Shown here: positions 8,060-17,116 of the stretch, in pieces | Position numbering within the stretch: the stretch's first letter is position 1 | How the letters are laid out: each line of letters begins with the position of its first letter | NCBI RefSeq assembly: GCF_001613145.1 | Contig: NZ_BDBU01000002.1 | Location: forward strand, 310,001 to 374,000 | Length of the DNA stretch: 64,000 nt | Source: Nocardia jejuensis NBRC 103114 | Lineage (GTDB): Bacteria > Actinomycetota > Actinomycetes > Mycobacteriales > Mycobacteriaceae | Direction: 5' to 3' | Translations under genes and position numbers: made by a program | The notes under the pieces: generated by a model | Seen by the model: the letters and a program-made list of their open reading frames with translations, nothing else | Databases searched by the model: none | Told to the model about the DNA's origin: nothing

Positions 8060-8853
8060 CGGTCGCTCCCGAGGGGTGTGGAACGAACGCGGGCTTCGGG
8101 CTGCACCTCGGTGAGCTGGATGTGTGCGCCACGGGGTGCGGACACGACCGCGACGATCGCCGAGGCCAGATTCGCCGCGCGCAGCATCTCCGGGTGGCGG
8201 GCGAATCCCCAGGCCAGCCAGTCCTCGAGGACCGGGCCGATGATCTCGGCGGTGGTGTCGGTGCCCATGGCGGTCAGGGTGGGCCCGGGACGCACCACCG
8301 AGGCGCGCACGCCGGTGCCTTCGAGTTCCATGCACAGCTGCCGGGCAAGGGCCTCGACGCCGGCCTTGGCCGCGGGATACGCGCCCGAGCGCGGGCGCGG
8401 CGCGGTGGCGGTGTCGGAACTGACGAAGACGAAGTCACCGCGCCGGCGCTCGATCATGCCCGGCAGGACCCGGTGCGCGAGTCGTTGCGGGCCCACCAGG
8501 TGCAGTTCGACCTGCTCGGAGAATTGCTCGGGGGTCAGTTCGTGGACGAGTCCGAATACCAGGCTTCCGGCGCTCGAGATCAGGATCTCGGTGGGCCCGA
8601 ATGCCGCTTCGGCGGCGGAGACGAACCGATCGACCGAGGCGGTGTCGGTGACGTCGAGGCTGTGCGCGAGGGCTTCGCCGCCGTTGTCACGAATCTTCGC
8701 CGCCAGTGCTTCGCACTGTTCGAGGTGGCGGGCCCCCAGCACGACCGGGTGGCCGAGTTCGGCGAGCGCCTCGGCGGTGGCGGCTCCGATGCCGGAGGAG
8801 GCTCCGGACACCAGGGCCGGGCGTCGTTCGGGGTGTGGGGCGAAGCGGGGCAT
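8056..8853 (-). CDS. Short-chain dehydrogenase/reductase
   Basis: A 265-aa classical SDR. The cofactor loop GASSGIGAATAEAL is at residues 17-30 and ISSAG follows near 90; SSD at about 133 and YPAAK near 147-151 form the Ser-Tyr-Lys active site. It oxidises or reduces an alcohol or ketone with NAD(P). It starts in a TGATG overlap with the P450 stop and ends in an ATGA overlap with the ferredoxin start, so the three are translationally coupled. P450 followed by SDR resembles the cyp123-Rv0765c order near cyp51 in M. tuberculosis (from memory). Confidence 0.9.
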   Translation of the reverse strand: MPRFAPHPERRPALVSGASSGIGAATAEALAELGHPVVLGARHLEQCEALAAKIRDNGGEALAHSLDVTDTASVDRFVSAAEAAFGPTEILISSAGSLVFGLVHELTPEQFSEQVELHLVGPQRLAHRVLPGMIERRRGDFVFVSSDTATAPRPRSGAYPAAKAGVEALARQLCMELEGTGVRASVVRPGPTLTAMGTDTTAEIIGPVLEDWLAWGFARHPEMLRAANLASAIVAVVSAPRGAHIQLTEVQPEARVRSTPLGSDR

Positions 8854-10058
8854 CAGGCGATCTCCGTGGTGATGGGCAGCGCGGCGAAGCCGCGCACGTT
8901 CGTGGAATGCACGCGCACGATTCCGGACTCGTCGAGTGCGTAATCGCGGACGCGCGAAGAGAATTCGCGCAGGGCGATGGTGGCCTCCATCCGCGCCAGG
9001 TGCGCTCCGAGGCAGAAGTGCACTCCCGCGCCGAAACTGGCGAGCGCGCTCTTCTCCGGGCGGTCGATCCGGAACACGTCCGCGTCGGGGAACGCGTCGG
9101 AGTCTCGATTGGCCGATCCGATGAGCAGCAGCACTTTCGCCCCCGCGGGAATCGTGCGCCCGTGCATCTCGATGTCGACGGCGGCGCTGCGCGCGACGAG
9201 TTGGCTCGAGGTGTCGTAGCGCAGGGTTTCCTCCACCCAGTCCGGCACCAGGTCCGGGTCCGCGACGACCTTGGCGTACTCACCGGGGGTGCGCGCGGCC
9301 CAATACAGCGCGTTGCCGAGGAGTTTGGTGGTGGTCTCGTTTCCGGCGACCACCATCAGGAACATGAATCCGATGATTTCCTCATCGGTCAGGCGGTCGC
9401 CGTCGATCTCGGCCTCGGTGAGCGCGGAGGTGAGATCCTCGGTGCCCTGCGCGCGTCGCCGGGTGACCATCTCGCTGTAGTAGACGATCAGTTGCAGGGA
9501 CGCGTCGATCGCGGCGGCGGGGACGTCGAGCACGCCGTCTTCACGGTGCACGACCAGATCCGCGAGCCGGCGGATCTCCGCGCGGTCGGCGGCGGGAACG
9601 CCCATCAACTCCGAGATCACGTCCATGGGCAGCTTTCCCGCGAAATCCTCGATCCAGTCGAACGATCCGCGCGCGAGCGCCGGTTCGAGGTGTTCGCGGG
9701 TCAGCTCCAGGACCCGGTTCTCCATCTCGCTGACTCGGCGCGGGGTGAATCCCTTGAACACCAGCCGGCGCATCCGCACGTGCCGGGGATCGTCCATCGC
9801 CAGGAACGACATCGTCTTGTGGGCGTGCGGGCCCCAGGCGGCCGGGTCCAGGGAGACGCCCATGGCGCTGGAGAGGCGCACGTTGTCGCGAAAGCCGGCC
9901 ACGACGTCGGCATGGCGGGACAGCGCCCAGAAGTCCAGTTCCGGATTGTGGTACAGCGGACTCCGCGTGCGCAGGCGCTCGTAGGTCGGATACGGATCGT
10001 CGTGGAATCGGTAGTCGTACGGGTCGAACGTGAACGGCTCCAGAGCGGCCGAAGGCAT
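8853..10058 (-). CDS. Cytochrome P450, first gene of the 10-4.3 kb operon
   Basis: A 401-aa soluble bacterial P450. AGNETTTKL near residue 240 is the I-helix oxygen-activation motif; ETLRY supplies the K-helix Glu; FGAGVHFCLGAHLA is the heme loop, with the Cys thiolate at about residue 349. I chose ATG 10058 because GAGGTG lies 6 nt before it; a GTG start at 10067 is possible. It heads a run of coupled genes (SDR, ferredoxin, SnoaL-like, unknown, synthetase). Operator copy F lies 75 nt upstream. It is not CYP51 or CYP125; its family within the P450s is undetermined. Confidence 0.92.
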   Translation of the reverse strand: MPSAALEPFTFDPYDYRFHDDPYPTYERLRTRSPLYHNPELDFWALSRHADVVAGFRDNVRLSSAMGVSLDPAAWGPHAHKTMSFLAMDDPRHVRMRRLVFKGFTPRRVSEMENRVLELTREHLEPALARGSFDWIEDFAGKLPMDVISELMGVPAADRAEIRRLADLVVHREDGVLDVPAAAIDASLQLIVYYSEMVTRRRAQGTEDLTSALTEAEIDGDRLTDEEIIGFMFLMVVAGNETTTKLLGNALYWAARTPGEYAKVVADPDLVPDWVEETLRYDTSSQLVARSAAVDIEMHGRTIPAGAKVLLLIGSANRDSDAFPDADVFRIDRPEKSALASFGAGVHFCLGAHLARMEATIALREFSSRVRDYALDESGIVRVHSTNVRGFAALPITTEIA

Positions 10059-10132
10059 CAGGCGCACCTCGAATTCGGTAGTGCGTCCTTCCGGCTCCGA
10101 ATCGGACGACCCGCTCGGAAAGACATTAGGCT

Positions 10133-10168
10133 GGACATGTGTCTGGACAGTATCAGGGACATCGGTCC
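10133..10168 (-). promoter_or_regulatory. Shared 36-bp operator module, copy F (P450 operon promoter)
   Basis: Read toward the gene, the blocks are GGACCGATGTCC, CTGATACTGTCC and AGACACATGTCC. The outer dyads each match GGACA-N2-TGTCC at 9 of 10 positions and their centres are exactly 24 bp apart. The middle block ends TACTGTCC, like copy D. Confidence 0.68.
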
Positions 10169-10256
10169 ATCACAATGTTCCGATCGGATCCGGTGACTGG
10201 GCCGGGCGGTGAAAGCTCCCGTGCCACGCGCCATTTCGATCGGCCGGCCGTGGACG

Positions 10257-10847
10257 CTATTTGGCCGGCAGCGCGTTCTGCAGACCGCCGACGTCGGTGA
10301 TCTTCCAGTCCGCGTTGCGGTCGAGGGTCAGCGAGTACGTGACGGTGGTCTGCGCACCCTCGGTCGTCTGGGCGCTGGTGGAGGTCACGGTGAGGTAGGT
10401 GTTGACCTTGTAGATGCCCCCGGATTCGGAGACGACCGTCGAGGACAGCGGTGTCGCCTTGGACGTCCACTGCAGCGGCAGCAGAATCTGCTCGAGTTGC
10501 GGACCCGTGGCGTCGAACTTCGCGGCCAATTGGGCGGTGGTGCCGGCCTGTAGCCGGGCGAGCCAGGCTTTGGTGTCCTTGTAGTCGATGGTGGAGGCGC
10601 CCACCGCGTAGTTCGTGGCGACCTCCTGCGCGTGCCGGTCGTCGGCGGCCGCGGAATCACGCTGCGCGAGCTCGCTTTCGGCGGACCGGTACAGGCTCCC
10701 GAACACCGCGGCGAGGATGAGCGCCGCCGCCACCGCCCCGGCGGTCGCCACGGTCGAGAGTCGTATCGACACCGTGCGCGCTCGCGCGCGCGGCCCGGCC
10801 TGGCCGGTGGTCTCCGCGTCGGTGGAGGTGTCGGTCGGAGTCGACAT
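10257..10847 (-). CDS. Mce-associated membrane protein
   Basis: A 196-aa protein with a short cytoplasmic N-terminus, one membrane helix (AGAVAAALILAAVFGSLY, about residues 38-55) and a periplasmic domain ending near residue 196 with the pattern WKITDVGGLQNALPAK. This is the layout of Mce-associated (Mas/Mam) proteins encoded after mceF, which stabilise Mce complexes. The start ATG 10847 follows GAAAGGACCCGAC. It lies 43 nt after mceF on the same strand. Its sequence is divergent, so the identification rests on architecture and position. Confidence 0.82.
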   Translation of the reverse strand: MSTPTDTSTDAETTGQAGPRARARTVSIRLSTVATAGAVAAALILAAVFGSLYRSAESELAQRDSAAADDRHAQEVATNYAVGASTIDYKDTKAWLARLQAGTTAQLAAKFDATGPQLEQILLPLQWTSKATPLSSTVVSESGGIYKVNTYLTVTSTSAQTTEGAQTTVTYSLTLDRNADWKITDVGGLQNALPAK

Positions 10848-10890
10848 GTCGGGTCCTTTCAGCAGATGTGTTGCGCCGCACACGCTCTGG

Positions 10891-11847
10891 TCACTTGACC
10901 CCGATGCGGAAGCGCAGGGTGCCGTCGGCGTCCACGCTCTGCAGCGCCTGGGCGATCAGCGCGCTGACCTCCAGCGTCGGTGCTCGGTTCACCGCGTCCC
11001 TGACGACCGGTTCCAGCACGGGTGCCCACTGGGCGGCGGTCGGGCCGATCTGTTCGATGAAGCTCGTCAGTTCGCGCAGGAACGGGACCAGCCCGTCGCC
11101 GGTGAAATAGTCTGCGACCGGCCGGCTTTCGACGAGAGCGGAGCCCGACTCGACGATCTTGTTGAGCGTCGTGCCGAACGCGCCGAACTCCGGCCCGGCG
11201 GTGGACAGGGCGGGCCCCATCCAGTCGATGTCGCCGCCGAGTGCCTGCATGTCGCTGAAGAGCTGGCGAATCGACTGGGTCCGGCTCAGCAGGGTGGCCG
11301 CCAGCAGGGATGTGGAGCGCGCCAGCGTGTGGATCGCCGGATCGGTGTCGGCCAGGGCCTGGTCGAACGTGCCCACCAGGCCTGCGATCACCTCGGGTCT
11401 GATCTGGGCGAGCAGATCGACCACCTTGCCCGACAGCTCGGTGATGGTCATCGGGGTCCGGATCCGCGCGGCGGGAACGACCTGCCCGTTCTCGAGGTAC
11501 GGCCCGGTATCGCCGACCGGGGAGAACTGCACGTACGGTTCACCCAGCGCCGAGAGTTGTTCGATGCGCACGTCGCTGGACAGCGGGACCCGGTAGCGGC
11601 TCTCGATGCGCAGTCGCACGAGCACGCCGGTGGCCTGTTTGCTCACCAGTTCGGTGTGGCCGATCTTCACCCCGGCCAGCAGCACCGGTGCGTTCGCTCC
11701 GAGCCCACCGGAATTGTCCAGGTGCATCTCGGCGGTGATGAAGGTGCGCCTCGGGTCGAGGTGCAGCACCCCGAACGTCATGTACGCGACGCCGAAGACC
11801 AGCACCGCGGCGATCGCCGAAAGCGACACCGTCGCACGGATGTTCAT
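10891..11847 (-). CDS. mceF: MCE-family protein MceF
   Basis: A 318-aa MCE/MlaD protein. The N-terminal helix (LSAIAAVLVFGVAYMTFGVL, residues 9-28) anchors it, the MlaD domain follows (about 40-115) and a long helical domain with YFTGDGLVPFLRELTSF ends the protein. It is the last MCE subunit of the lipid-transport tunnel between the inner and outer envelope. The ATG overlaps the mceE stop by 4 nt (ATGA). It is shorter than many MceF proteins, which carry a C-terminal extension. Confidence 0.9.
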   Translation of the reverse strand: MNIRATVSLSAIAAVLVFGVAYMTFGVLHLDPRRTFITAEMHLDNSGGLGANAPVLLAGVKIGHTELVSKQATGVLVRLRIESRYRVPLSSDVRIEQLSALGEPYVQFSPVGDTGPYLENGQVVPAARIRTPMTITELSGKVVDLLAQIRPEVIAGLVGTFDQALADTDPAIHTLARSTSLLAATLLSRTQSIRQLFSDMQALGGDIDWMGPALSTAGPEFGAFGTTLNKIVESGSALVESRPVADYFTGDGLVPFLRELTSFIEQIGPTAAQWAPVLEPVVRDAVNRAPTLEVSALIAQALQSVDADGTLRFRIGVK

Positions 11848-12941
11848 CGCACCACTCCGATCATGCGCAGCGTCTGCACGATGCGGTCGGTCTGTTCGTC
11901 CGGGGACAGGGCCGACGGTGGACGCGGGCCCGCGGAAATACCCACGACGTTCACCTTCGGGCCTCGATCCACGAACGGAATGATCTCGGTCCGGATGAGG
12001 TCCACGACCCGCTTCAGATTCGAGGGCGAGTCCAGATCGAGCGGATGCGCGCCGAACAGGATCGGCACCGCCGCCCGCACGGTGCCGTCGAGCGAATTGA
12101 GCAGCGGCGCAATCCATTGCAGGCTGGGCGCCACCGGTCCCAGCGCCGTGAGGACGAAGATGACGCCGATCTCGGCATTGATGGTGTCGATGGTGTGCTG
12201 GGCGCCGTAGGGGGTCAGCAGCTCGTCGAGCATCGGCTGATTGTGTTGCAGGCCTTGATCGACCGTCGCCCCGATCCCGTCGAGCAGACGGTCCAGGGAC
12301 TGCACGTGGTCGCCGAGATCGGCGATGTCGGTGCCCAGTGCCGCCGCGATCCGGGCCGTGTCACGCGGATCCTTCGGCAGGATCGCGTTCATCTTGTCGA
12401 CGATGCTCTGGATGTCGGTGACCGCGCCGCTTCCGATGAACGTGGACAGTCCGGCGAAGATGTCCTCGATCGGCAGCGATGGTGTGGTGTGGGACAACGG
12501 GATTCGCGCGTCCGGACCCAGCGGGGCGCCGTTCGCGTCCGGGGGGACGCTGAGCGCGATGTGCACATCGCCCAGGGGTGTTTCCTGCCGGAGCGCCGCG
12601 GTGGTCCCCTCCGGCAGTCGCACCGACGAGCGGATGACGACGTCGGCGACGACGTACCCGCGTCGCGCCGGCTCGGCCGCGGTGGGGGAGACGGGGTCCA
12701 CCAGGCTCAGGTGCGTGAGCCGGCCTACTCGCACACCGTCCGCGAAGACCTTGGCGCCGGGCGGGAGGTTGAGCACGTCGGCGAACTCGATCGTCAGGTG
12801 ATAGGTGGGACCGGAGACTCCGGAACCCGGCACCACGATCTCCGACGGCCGGAAGGCGCAGCCGTTGGCGCCCAGCATCACCGCGAGCACGAGGCAAGCG
12901 CGCGCACCCGCACGGCGGGCTCGTCGAGTGAGTCCGTTCAT
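11844..12941 (-). CDS. mceE: MCE-family lipoprotein MceE (LprK-type)
   Basis: A 365-aa MCE protein made as a lipoprotein. A twin-Arg-rich N-terminus and the hydrophobic stretch LVLAVMLGANGC end in a lipobox with Cys28. The MlaD domain spans about residues 45-125. MceE is the lipidated subunit in all actinobacterial mce operons. It is coupled by 4-nt overlaps to mceD before it and mceF after it. The true start ATG 12941 lies inside a much longer open frame reaching 14222. Confidence 0.92.
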   Translation of the reverse strand: MNGLTRRARRAGARACLVLAVMLGANGCAFRPSEIVVPGSGVSGPTYHLTIEFADVLNLPPGAKVFADGVRVGRLTHLSLVDPVSPTAAEPARRGYVVADVVIRSSVRLPEGTTAALRQETPLGDVHIALSVPPDANGAPLGPDARIPLSHTTPSLPIEDIFAGLSTFIGSGAVTDIQSIVDKMNAILPKDPRDTARIAAALGTDIADLGDHVQSLDRLLDGIGATVDQGLQHNQPMLDELLTPYGAQHTIDTINAEIGVIFVLTALGPVAPSLQWIAPLLNSLDGTVRAAVPILFGAHPLDLDSPSNLKRVVDLIRTEIIPFVDRGPKVNVVGISAGPRPPSALSPDEQTDRIVQTLRMIGVVR

Positions 12942-14041
12942 CGGGCGCTCACCGCCGCCAGCAGCGCCGCGACCGTGGGAACGGTGACCGCGCCGTCGTC
13001 CGATATCGGGCAGCGCTGTGCGGTGAGCGCCTCGATCCCCGCGCAGATCTGCTGGGTTTGCGGTTGTGCGAGTGCGAGTTTCGGCGCCGCGTAACCGATG
13101 ATCGTCCCGCCCGTCACCGGATCGGCCGCGGTGGCGAATCCGCCCGCGATCGCCGGGACCATCGCGATCAGTTGCGCGAGCGAGCCGACCCCGGCGCTCA
13201 GCAGGCGGGACAGATTCGGGACCGATCGCAGCGATCGCAGCGCCGGGGAGCCCAGCATCATCACCACGTCGTTGATCTGGGGCAGCAGCTTGCTCAGCGC
13301 GTCGACGAGATCGATGATCGGCGGGAACGCGATGACATTGATGTCGTCGAACGTCTGCGGCAGTCCGGTCACGGTCTCGCGCACCTGTCCCCAGCCGTTG
13401 CGGGCTCGATGGGCCAGTTCGGCGACCGCGTCCAGGAGCTGCCCGAGGTGCCCGATGGCGGCGTCGGGCGCCGCGAGCGCGTCGGCGAGTTGGTCGATCA
13501 GCGAATTGATCTGTCCGCCGGTGCCGGTGGTCGCACGGTCGAGCGCGTCGAGGCCGGACCCCAGCGCATCGCGCTGTGCGGGATCCTCGGCGGAGTTCAG
13601 CTGGTCCGCGACCTGTGCGAGGGCGTCGAAGGTCGCGGACATGCTCTTGGGGGTCACGGTCCGGGTGATGCACCGGCCGGGATTCCAGCCGGGGCCCGTG
13701 GGCTCGGCCCCGATCAGCGCGAGTTTTCGATCCGCGACCAAGGTGTCGCTGACGGTGACGGCGCCGACGTCCTCGGGCAGTGTGCGATCCGCGCGCACGG
13801 TGAACCGCACCCGCACCGCCGCACCGTCGAGCTCGATATCGGTCACCTCGCCGACCGCGATACCCATGACGGTGACCGCGCTGCCGGTGAAAAGGCCGAT
13901 GGCGTCGGGCATTTCGGCGCAGTAGCCGCGCGTCGCGGGGGTCGGATCGCTGATCTTCAGGACGACCGCGCCGGCTGTCACCAGGGTGAGGATCACCGTG
14001 GCGGACATCAGCGCGCGCGATCCGAGGAGGCGTGCGAGCAT
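12938..14041 (-). CDS. mceD: MCE-family protein MceD
   Basis: A 367-aa MCE protein with an N-terminal anchor (SATVILTLVTAGAVVLKI, residues 13-30) and an MlaD domain at about 35-120, which contains VTVMGIAVGEVTDIELDG. The rest is helical, ending in a Pro/Ala-rich tail. The start ATG 14041 overlaps the mceC stop by one base (TGATG). It is a tunnel subunit of the Mce lipid importer. Confidence 0.92.
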   Translation of the reverse strand: MLARLLGSRALMSATVILTLVTAGAVVLKISDPTPATRGYCAEMPDAIGLFTGSAVTVMGIAVGEVTDIELDGAAVRVRFTVRADRTLPEDVGAVTVSDTLVADRKLALIGAEPTGPGWNPGRCITRTVTPKSMSATFDALAQVADQLNSAEDPAQRDALGSGLDALDRATTGTGGQINSLIDQLADALAAPDAAIGHLGQLLDAVAELAHRARNGWGQVRETVTGLPQTFDDINVIAFPPIIDLVDALSKLLPQINDVVMMLGSPALRSLRSVPNLSRLLSAGVGSLAQLIAMVPAIAGGFATAADPVTGGTIIGYAAPKLALAQPQTQQICAGIEALTAQRCPISDDGAVTVPTVAALLAAVSAR

Positions 14042-15054
14042 CAGCAGGATCCTCCGGCGACGGGAACGCAGATGGCCGAGGGCCCGATCGTGGTGCTGGA
14101 CCGATCGACGGTGATCCCACCCTCGGCGGGCATGAGCGGCAACAACTTCTGTCCCATCGCGTGCAGCGCGTCGAGCAGCTCCCCGAGGCGGGCGTCGAGC
14201 TGCTCGAGCGCGGGGATGGCATCGGCGAGCGGCCGGGCGCGTTCCTTCAGTCCCGCGTCCCAGGCGCGCCCGAGGGGTGTCAGGTCCTGCAGCACGACCG
14301 CCAGATCGTCGAGTGCCTGCGCGACTTGCCATTTGTTGTTCTGGATGAGGTTGACCAGGGTTCCGAGCGTGGTCAGCAGGGTGGCCAGCACGGTCGAGTT
14401 CGCTCGCAGCGCGGTGAGGTATTCGTCGCTGAAGGACAGCGTGCGCGATATCTCCGCATTCTGCCGGTTCATCACGCCGACCAGATCCGAGGCGGCCCGC
14501 ACGACGGCTCGCACCGAGTCGGGGCTCGTGCCGAGCGCGGAGGACAGCGCCGCCATGTTCTGTCGCAGCACGTCCCCGTCGACCTGCCGGACAGGATCCG
14601 CGGCGTCTTGGAAAGCCTGAGTGAGGTTGTACGGCAGCGTGACTCGCTCCATCGGGATCACCCGCGATCCCAGCGGCGCGGTTCCCGCCGGTTCGACGGC
14701 GACGTAGTAGCCGCCGACCAGGGTCAGCATGCGAATGTCCAGGACGGTGTCGTCTCCGAGGAAGGCGTCGCTCCGCACCGTGAATTCCATGCGCACCCGG
14801 TCGCGCAACAGCGTCAGCGAGGTGACCGTGCCCATCGGGATTCCGGCGATCCGGATGTCGTCGCCTTCGCGGATCGTTCCGGCTTGCGACAGCTCCGCGG
14901 CGTAGGTCTTCTCCGGGGTCGTTCCGCTCACGTACACCACGCCGATGGCGATGATCAGGACGATCACCGCGCTCACCCCGCCGATTCCCCAGAGCAGATC
15001 GGTGTTTCGTGCTCGTGGACGCTCGCCCGGCGCGCGCGGGGTGCGCCGTTTCAT
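14041..15054 (-). CDS. mceC: MCE-family protein MceC
   Basis: A 337-aa MCE protein. A basic N-terminus (MKRRTPRAPGERPRARN) precedes the anchor helix (VSAVIVLIIAIGVVYVSG) and the MlaD domain, with GDDIRIAGIPMGTVTSLTL near residues 65-83. It ends with a Cys-containing tail (ICVPVAGGSC). The start ATG 15054 makes an ATGA overlap with mceB; a GTG three codons upstream is possible. Confidence 0.92.
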   Translation of the reverse strand: MKRRTPRAPGERPRARNTDLLWGIGGVSAVIVLIIAIGVVYVSGTTPEKTYAAELSQAGTIREGDDIRIAGIPMGTVTSLTLLRDRVRMEFTVRSDAFLGDDTVLDIRMLTLVGGYYVAVEPAGTAPLGSRVIPMERVTLPYNLTQAFQDAADPVRQVDGDVLRQNMAALSSALGTSPDSVRAVVRAASDLVGVMNRQNAEISRTLSFSDEYLTALRANSTVLATLLTTLGTLVNLIQNNKWQVAQALDDLAVVLQDLTPLGRAWDAGLKERARPLADAIPALEQLDARLGELLDALHAMGQKLLPLMPAEGGITVDRSSTTIGPSAICVPVAGGSC

Positions 15055-16055
15055 GAGTTGCACAGCACGATCCTTTGTCCGGCGATCAGGACGCGAAGCG
15101 GTTCCGGCGCTGCGGCGTTCCCGTGTGAGCAGGTGGGTTGCGCGTCCGGTCCGGTCCGCGGGATGGCGGCGGTGATCGCCTGCAGGAGACTGGGCACGCG
15201 GTCGAACACCGCGACGGCGTCGTATGGATCCGGAAAAGCCTGTGTGAGAAGGGCATCGAGATCGGTGCCCGGCCGACCGGTGACTCCCAGGACGGTCAGC
15301 ATGCTGCGCAGCGGCGTGAGCACCGGTGGAATCCGGTTGGAGAAGTCGATGAGTCCGGGCAGCTTGTCGGTGATGACGACGAACAGATCGGTAAGGCTCA
15401 CGAGCAGTTTCATCGCATTGCCGGAGTCGCCGCCGATGTGGTCGGAGATCTGGGACAGGTTGGCGACCAGCCTGGCCAGTACCGCTTGGCGATCGGAGGC
15501 GTAGTGACTCAGCTTCTCGATCGAGTCCAGGGCGGGCCCCAAGCCGTGGCCGTCACCGTCGATGACGGCGAGCAGGCTGGAAGTGAATTGGTTCAGATCC
15601 GCGGGTGACAATTCGCGCAGCACGGGCTGGAGTCCGTTGAACAGGGTCGTGATGTCGAAGGCCGAGACGGTCTGTGCGGTGGTGAATTCGGTGCCGGGCT
15701 CTCGCCGGTGGCCGGGCTGATCGGGCTGCCGAATCTCCAGGTACCGGAAGCCGGTCAGATTGCGGTAGCGGACGGCGACCTTGGTGTCGGTGAACAGTGG
15801 ACGGTCGGCCAGGACGGTGAATTCGACCCGCGCCCGTGCGCCGTCGAGTTCGACGCCGCGGACCTTGCCGACCTGAACCCCGTACAAGCGCACATCGTCG
15901 CCGGCGCGCAGGCCGTTCGCATCGGTGAACAGCGCGGTGTAGGTGTCGGTGTCACCCGATACCGGCCGTTCGATCACCTGGAAGACTCCGATCAGCACCA
16001 CCACCATGACCGTGACGGCCACCGCGATCCTGAGCAGTAGTGAGCGTGTGGTCAT
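15051..16055 (-). CDS. mceB: MCE-family protein MceB
   Basis: A 334-aa MCE protein with an immediate membrane anchor (IAVAVTVMVVVLIGVFQVIE, residues 10-29) and an MlaD domain at about 38-115 (GDDVRLYGVQVGKVRGVELD). A helical domain follows, ending LIAGQRIVLCNS. It overlaps mceA and mceC by 4 nt each. Confidence 0.92.
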   Translation of the reverse strand: MTTRSLLLRIAVAVTVMVVVLIGVFQVIERPVSGDTDTYTALFTDANGLRAGDDVRLYGVQVGKVRGVELDGARARVEFTVLADRPLFTDTKVAVRYRNLTGFRYLEIRQPDQPGHRREPGTEFTTAQTVSAFDITTLFNGLQPVLRELSPADLNQFTSSLLAVIDGDGHGLGPALDSIEKLSHYASDRQAVLARLVANLSQISDHIGGDSGNAMKLLVSLTDLFVVITDKLPGLIDFSNRIPPVLTPLRSMLTVLGVTGRPGTDLDALLTQAFPDPYDAVAVFDRVPSLLQAITAAIPRTGPDAQPTCSHGNAAAPEPLRVLIAGQRIVLCNS

Positions 16056-17113
16056 CGCTCGCCTCCGGGAGCGGGAACGTGCCCGAGGGCCTCGGTCAGC
16101 GGGCCGGTCACGCCCGGCACCAGATCGAGGTCGATGCGGACGTCGACCACCGGCCCGTCGGGTGTGTCGTGGAAGGTGCCGCCGAGCCGGTCCAGCAGTT
16201 CACGAAGTTGTCGTGTGGCCAGTGCCGGGTCGCTCACCGATCCGGTGATCCGGTCCAGGACGAGCGTGGCGATGGGCAGGAGTCCGGCGAAATAGGGTTG
16301 AGCGGTTCCGAACAGCTGTGTCACCACCGGCAGCAGTTGGTTCTGGATGTTCGGCCACATCTGCGCGAATTTCTCGATGTGTTCCTCCTCGCGCAGATAG
16401 CCGTTGTTGTAGCTGGCGTCCAGCAGGGTCAGGCCGCCGGTCAGCATCGGCGGGAGTCCGGCCAGAGCCGATCCGAATTCCTCGAACAGCAGCGAGGGCG
16501 GTAGTTGCCGGGTCTCCGCGTAGGACCGCGCGGTGGTTCCGATCGCCTGCAGAAGCGGGGTGAACGCGTCGAGGTCGCGTGCGAATGTGCGCAGGAGGCG
16601 GGCCAATTGGGGGGTGAGCACATCGGTGGTGAGTTCGCCGGTGGAATTGAGCAGGGCGGCGAGGGTGGCGTCGCGAATTCGGCCGGAGTCCGGTCCGGTC
16701 AGATCGACGATCGATCCGTTCCTCAGGAGTGTGCCGGTGCTCGCGGCGTGTAATTCGAGTGCGCTGACTCCGAACAGGTTTCCGGGGACGTAATCCACCG
16801 TCATTCCTGTGGTGAGACCGAACAATTGCGAGCCGATCAGACGCAGGTCGATCTTTCGGCGGCCGTCACCGGCGAAGTCGATGGTGTCGACGGTCCCGAC
16901 TCTCACACCGTCGAGCCGGATTTCGGTTCCGGGACCGATGCCCTCGCCGACGGATTTGACGATCAGCGCGACCCCGATCTCGTCGGCCGGTGCGGACTCG
17001 GGGACGAGTCGCCATGCGACCGTCACCGCGATCGCCACCGCGAGCGCGCAGGCGCCGAGTACGCGTGCCTTGCGAGGCCCGACGTCGGAACCGGGGAGTG
17101 TGTATGGCGGCAT
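16052..17113 (-). CDS. mceA: MCE-family protein MceA
   Basis: A 353-aa MCE protein. A cytoplasmic N-terminus is followed by an anchor (VLGACALAVAIAVTVAWRL, residues 18-36) and an MlaD domain with GTEIRLDGVRVGTVDTIDF near residues 61-79. The helical domain has PYFAGLLPIATLVLDRITG, a typical MceA-like region. The ATG lies 3 nt after the yrbEB stop. It ends in an ATGA overlap with mceB. Confidence 0.92.
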   Translation of the reverse strand: MPPYTLPGSDVGPRKARVLGACALAVAIAVTVAWRLVPESAPADEIGVALIVKSVGEGIGPGTEIRLDGVRVGTVDTIDFAGDGRRKIDLRLIGSQLFGLTTGMTVDYVPGNLFGVSALELHAASTGTLLRNGSIVDLTGPDSGRIRDATLAALLNSTGELTTDVLTPQLARLLRTFARDLDAFTPLLQAIGTTARSYAETRQLPPSLLFEEFGSALAGLPPMLTGGLTLLDASYNNGYLREEEHIEKFAQMWPNIQNQLLPVVTQLFGTAQPYFAGLLPIATLVLDRITGSVSDPALATRQLRELLDRLGGTFHDTPDGPVVDVRIDLDLVPGVTGPLTEALGHVPAPGGER

Positions 17114-17116
17114 GTG

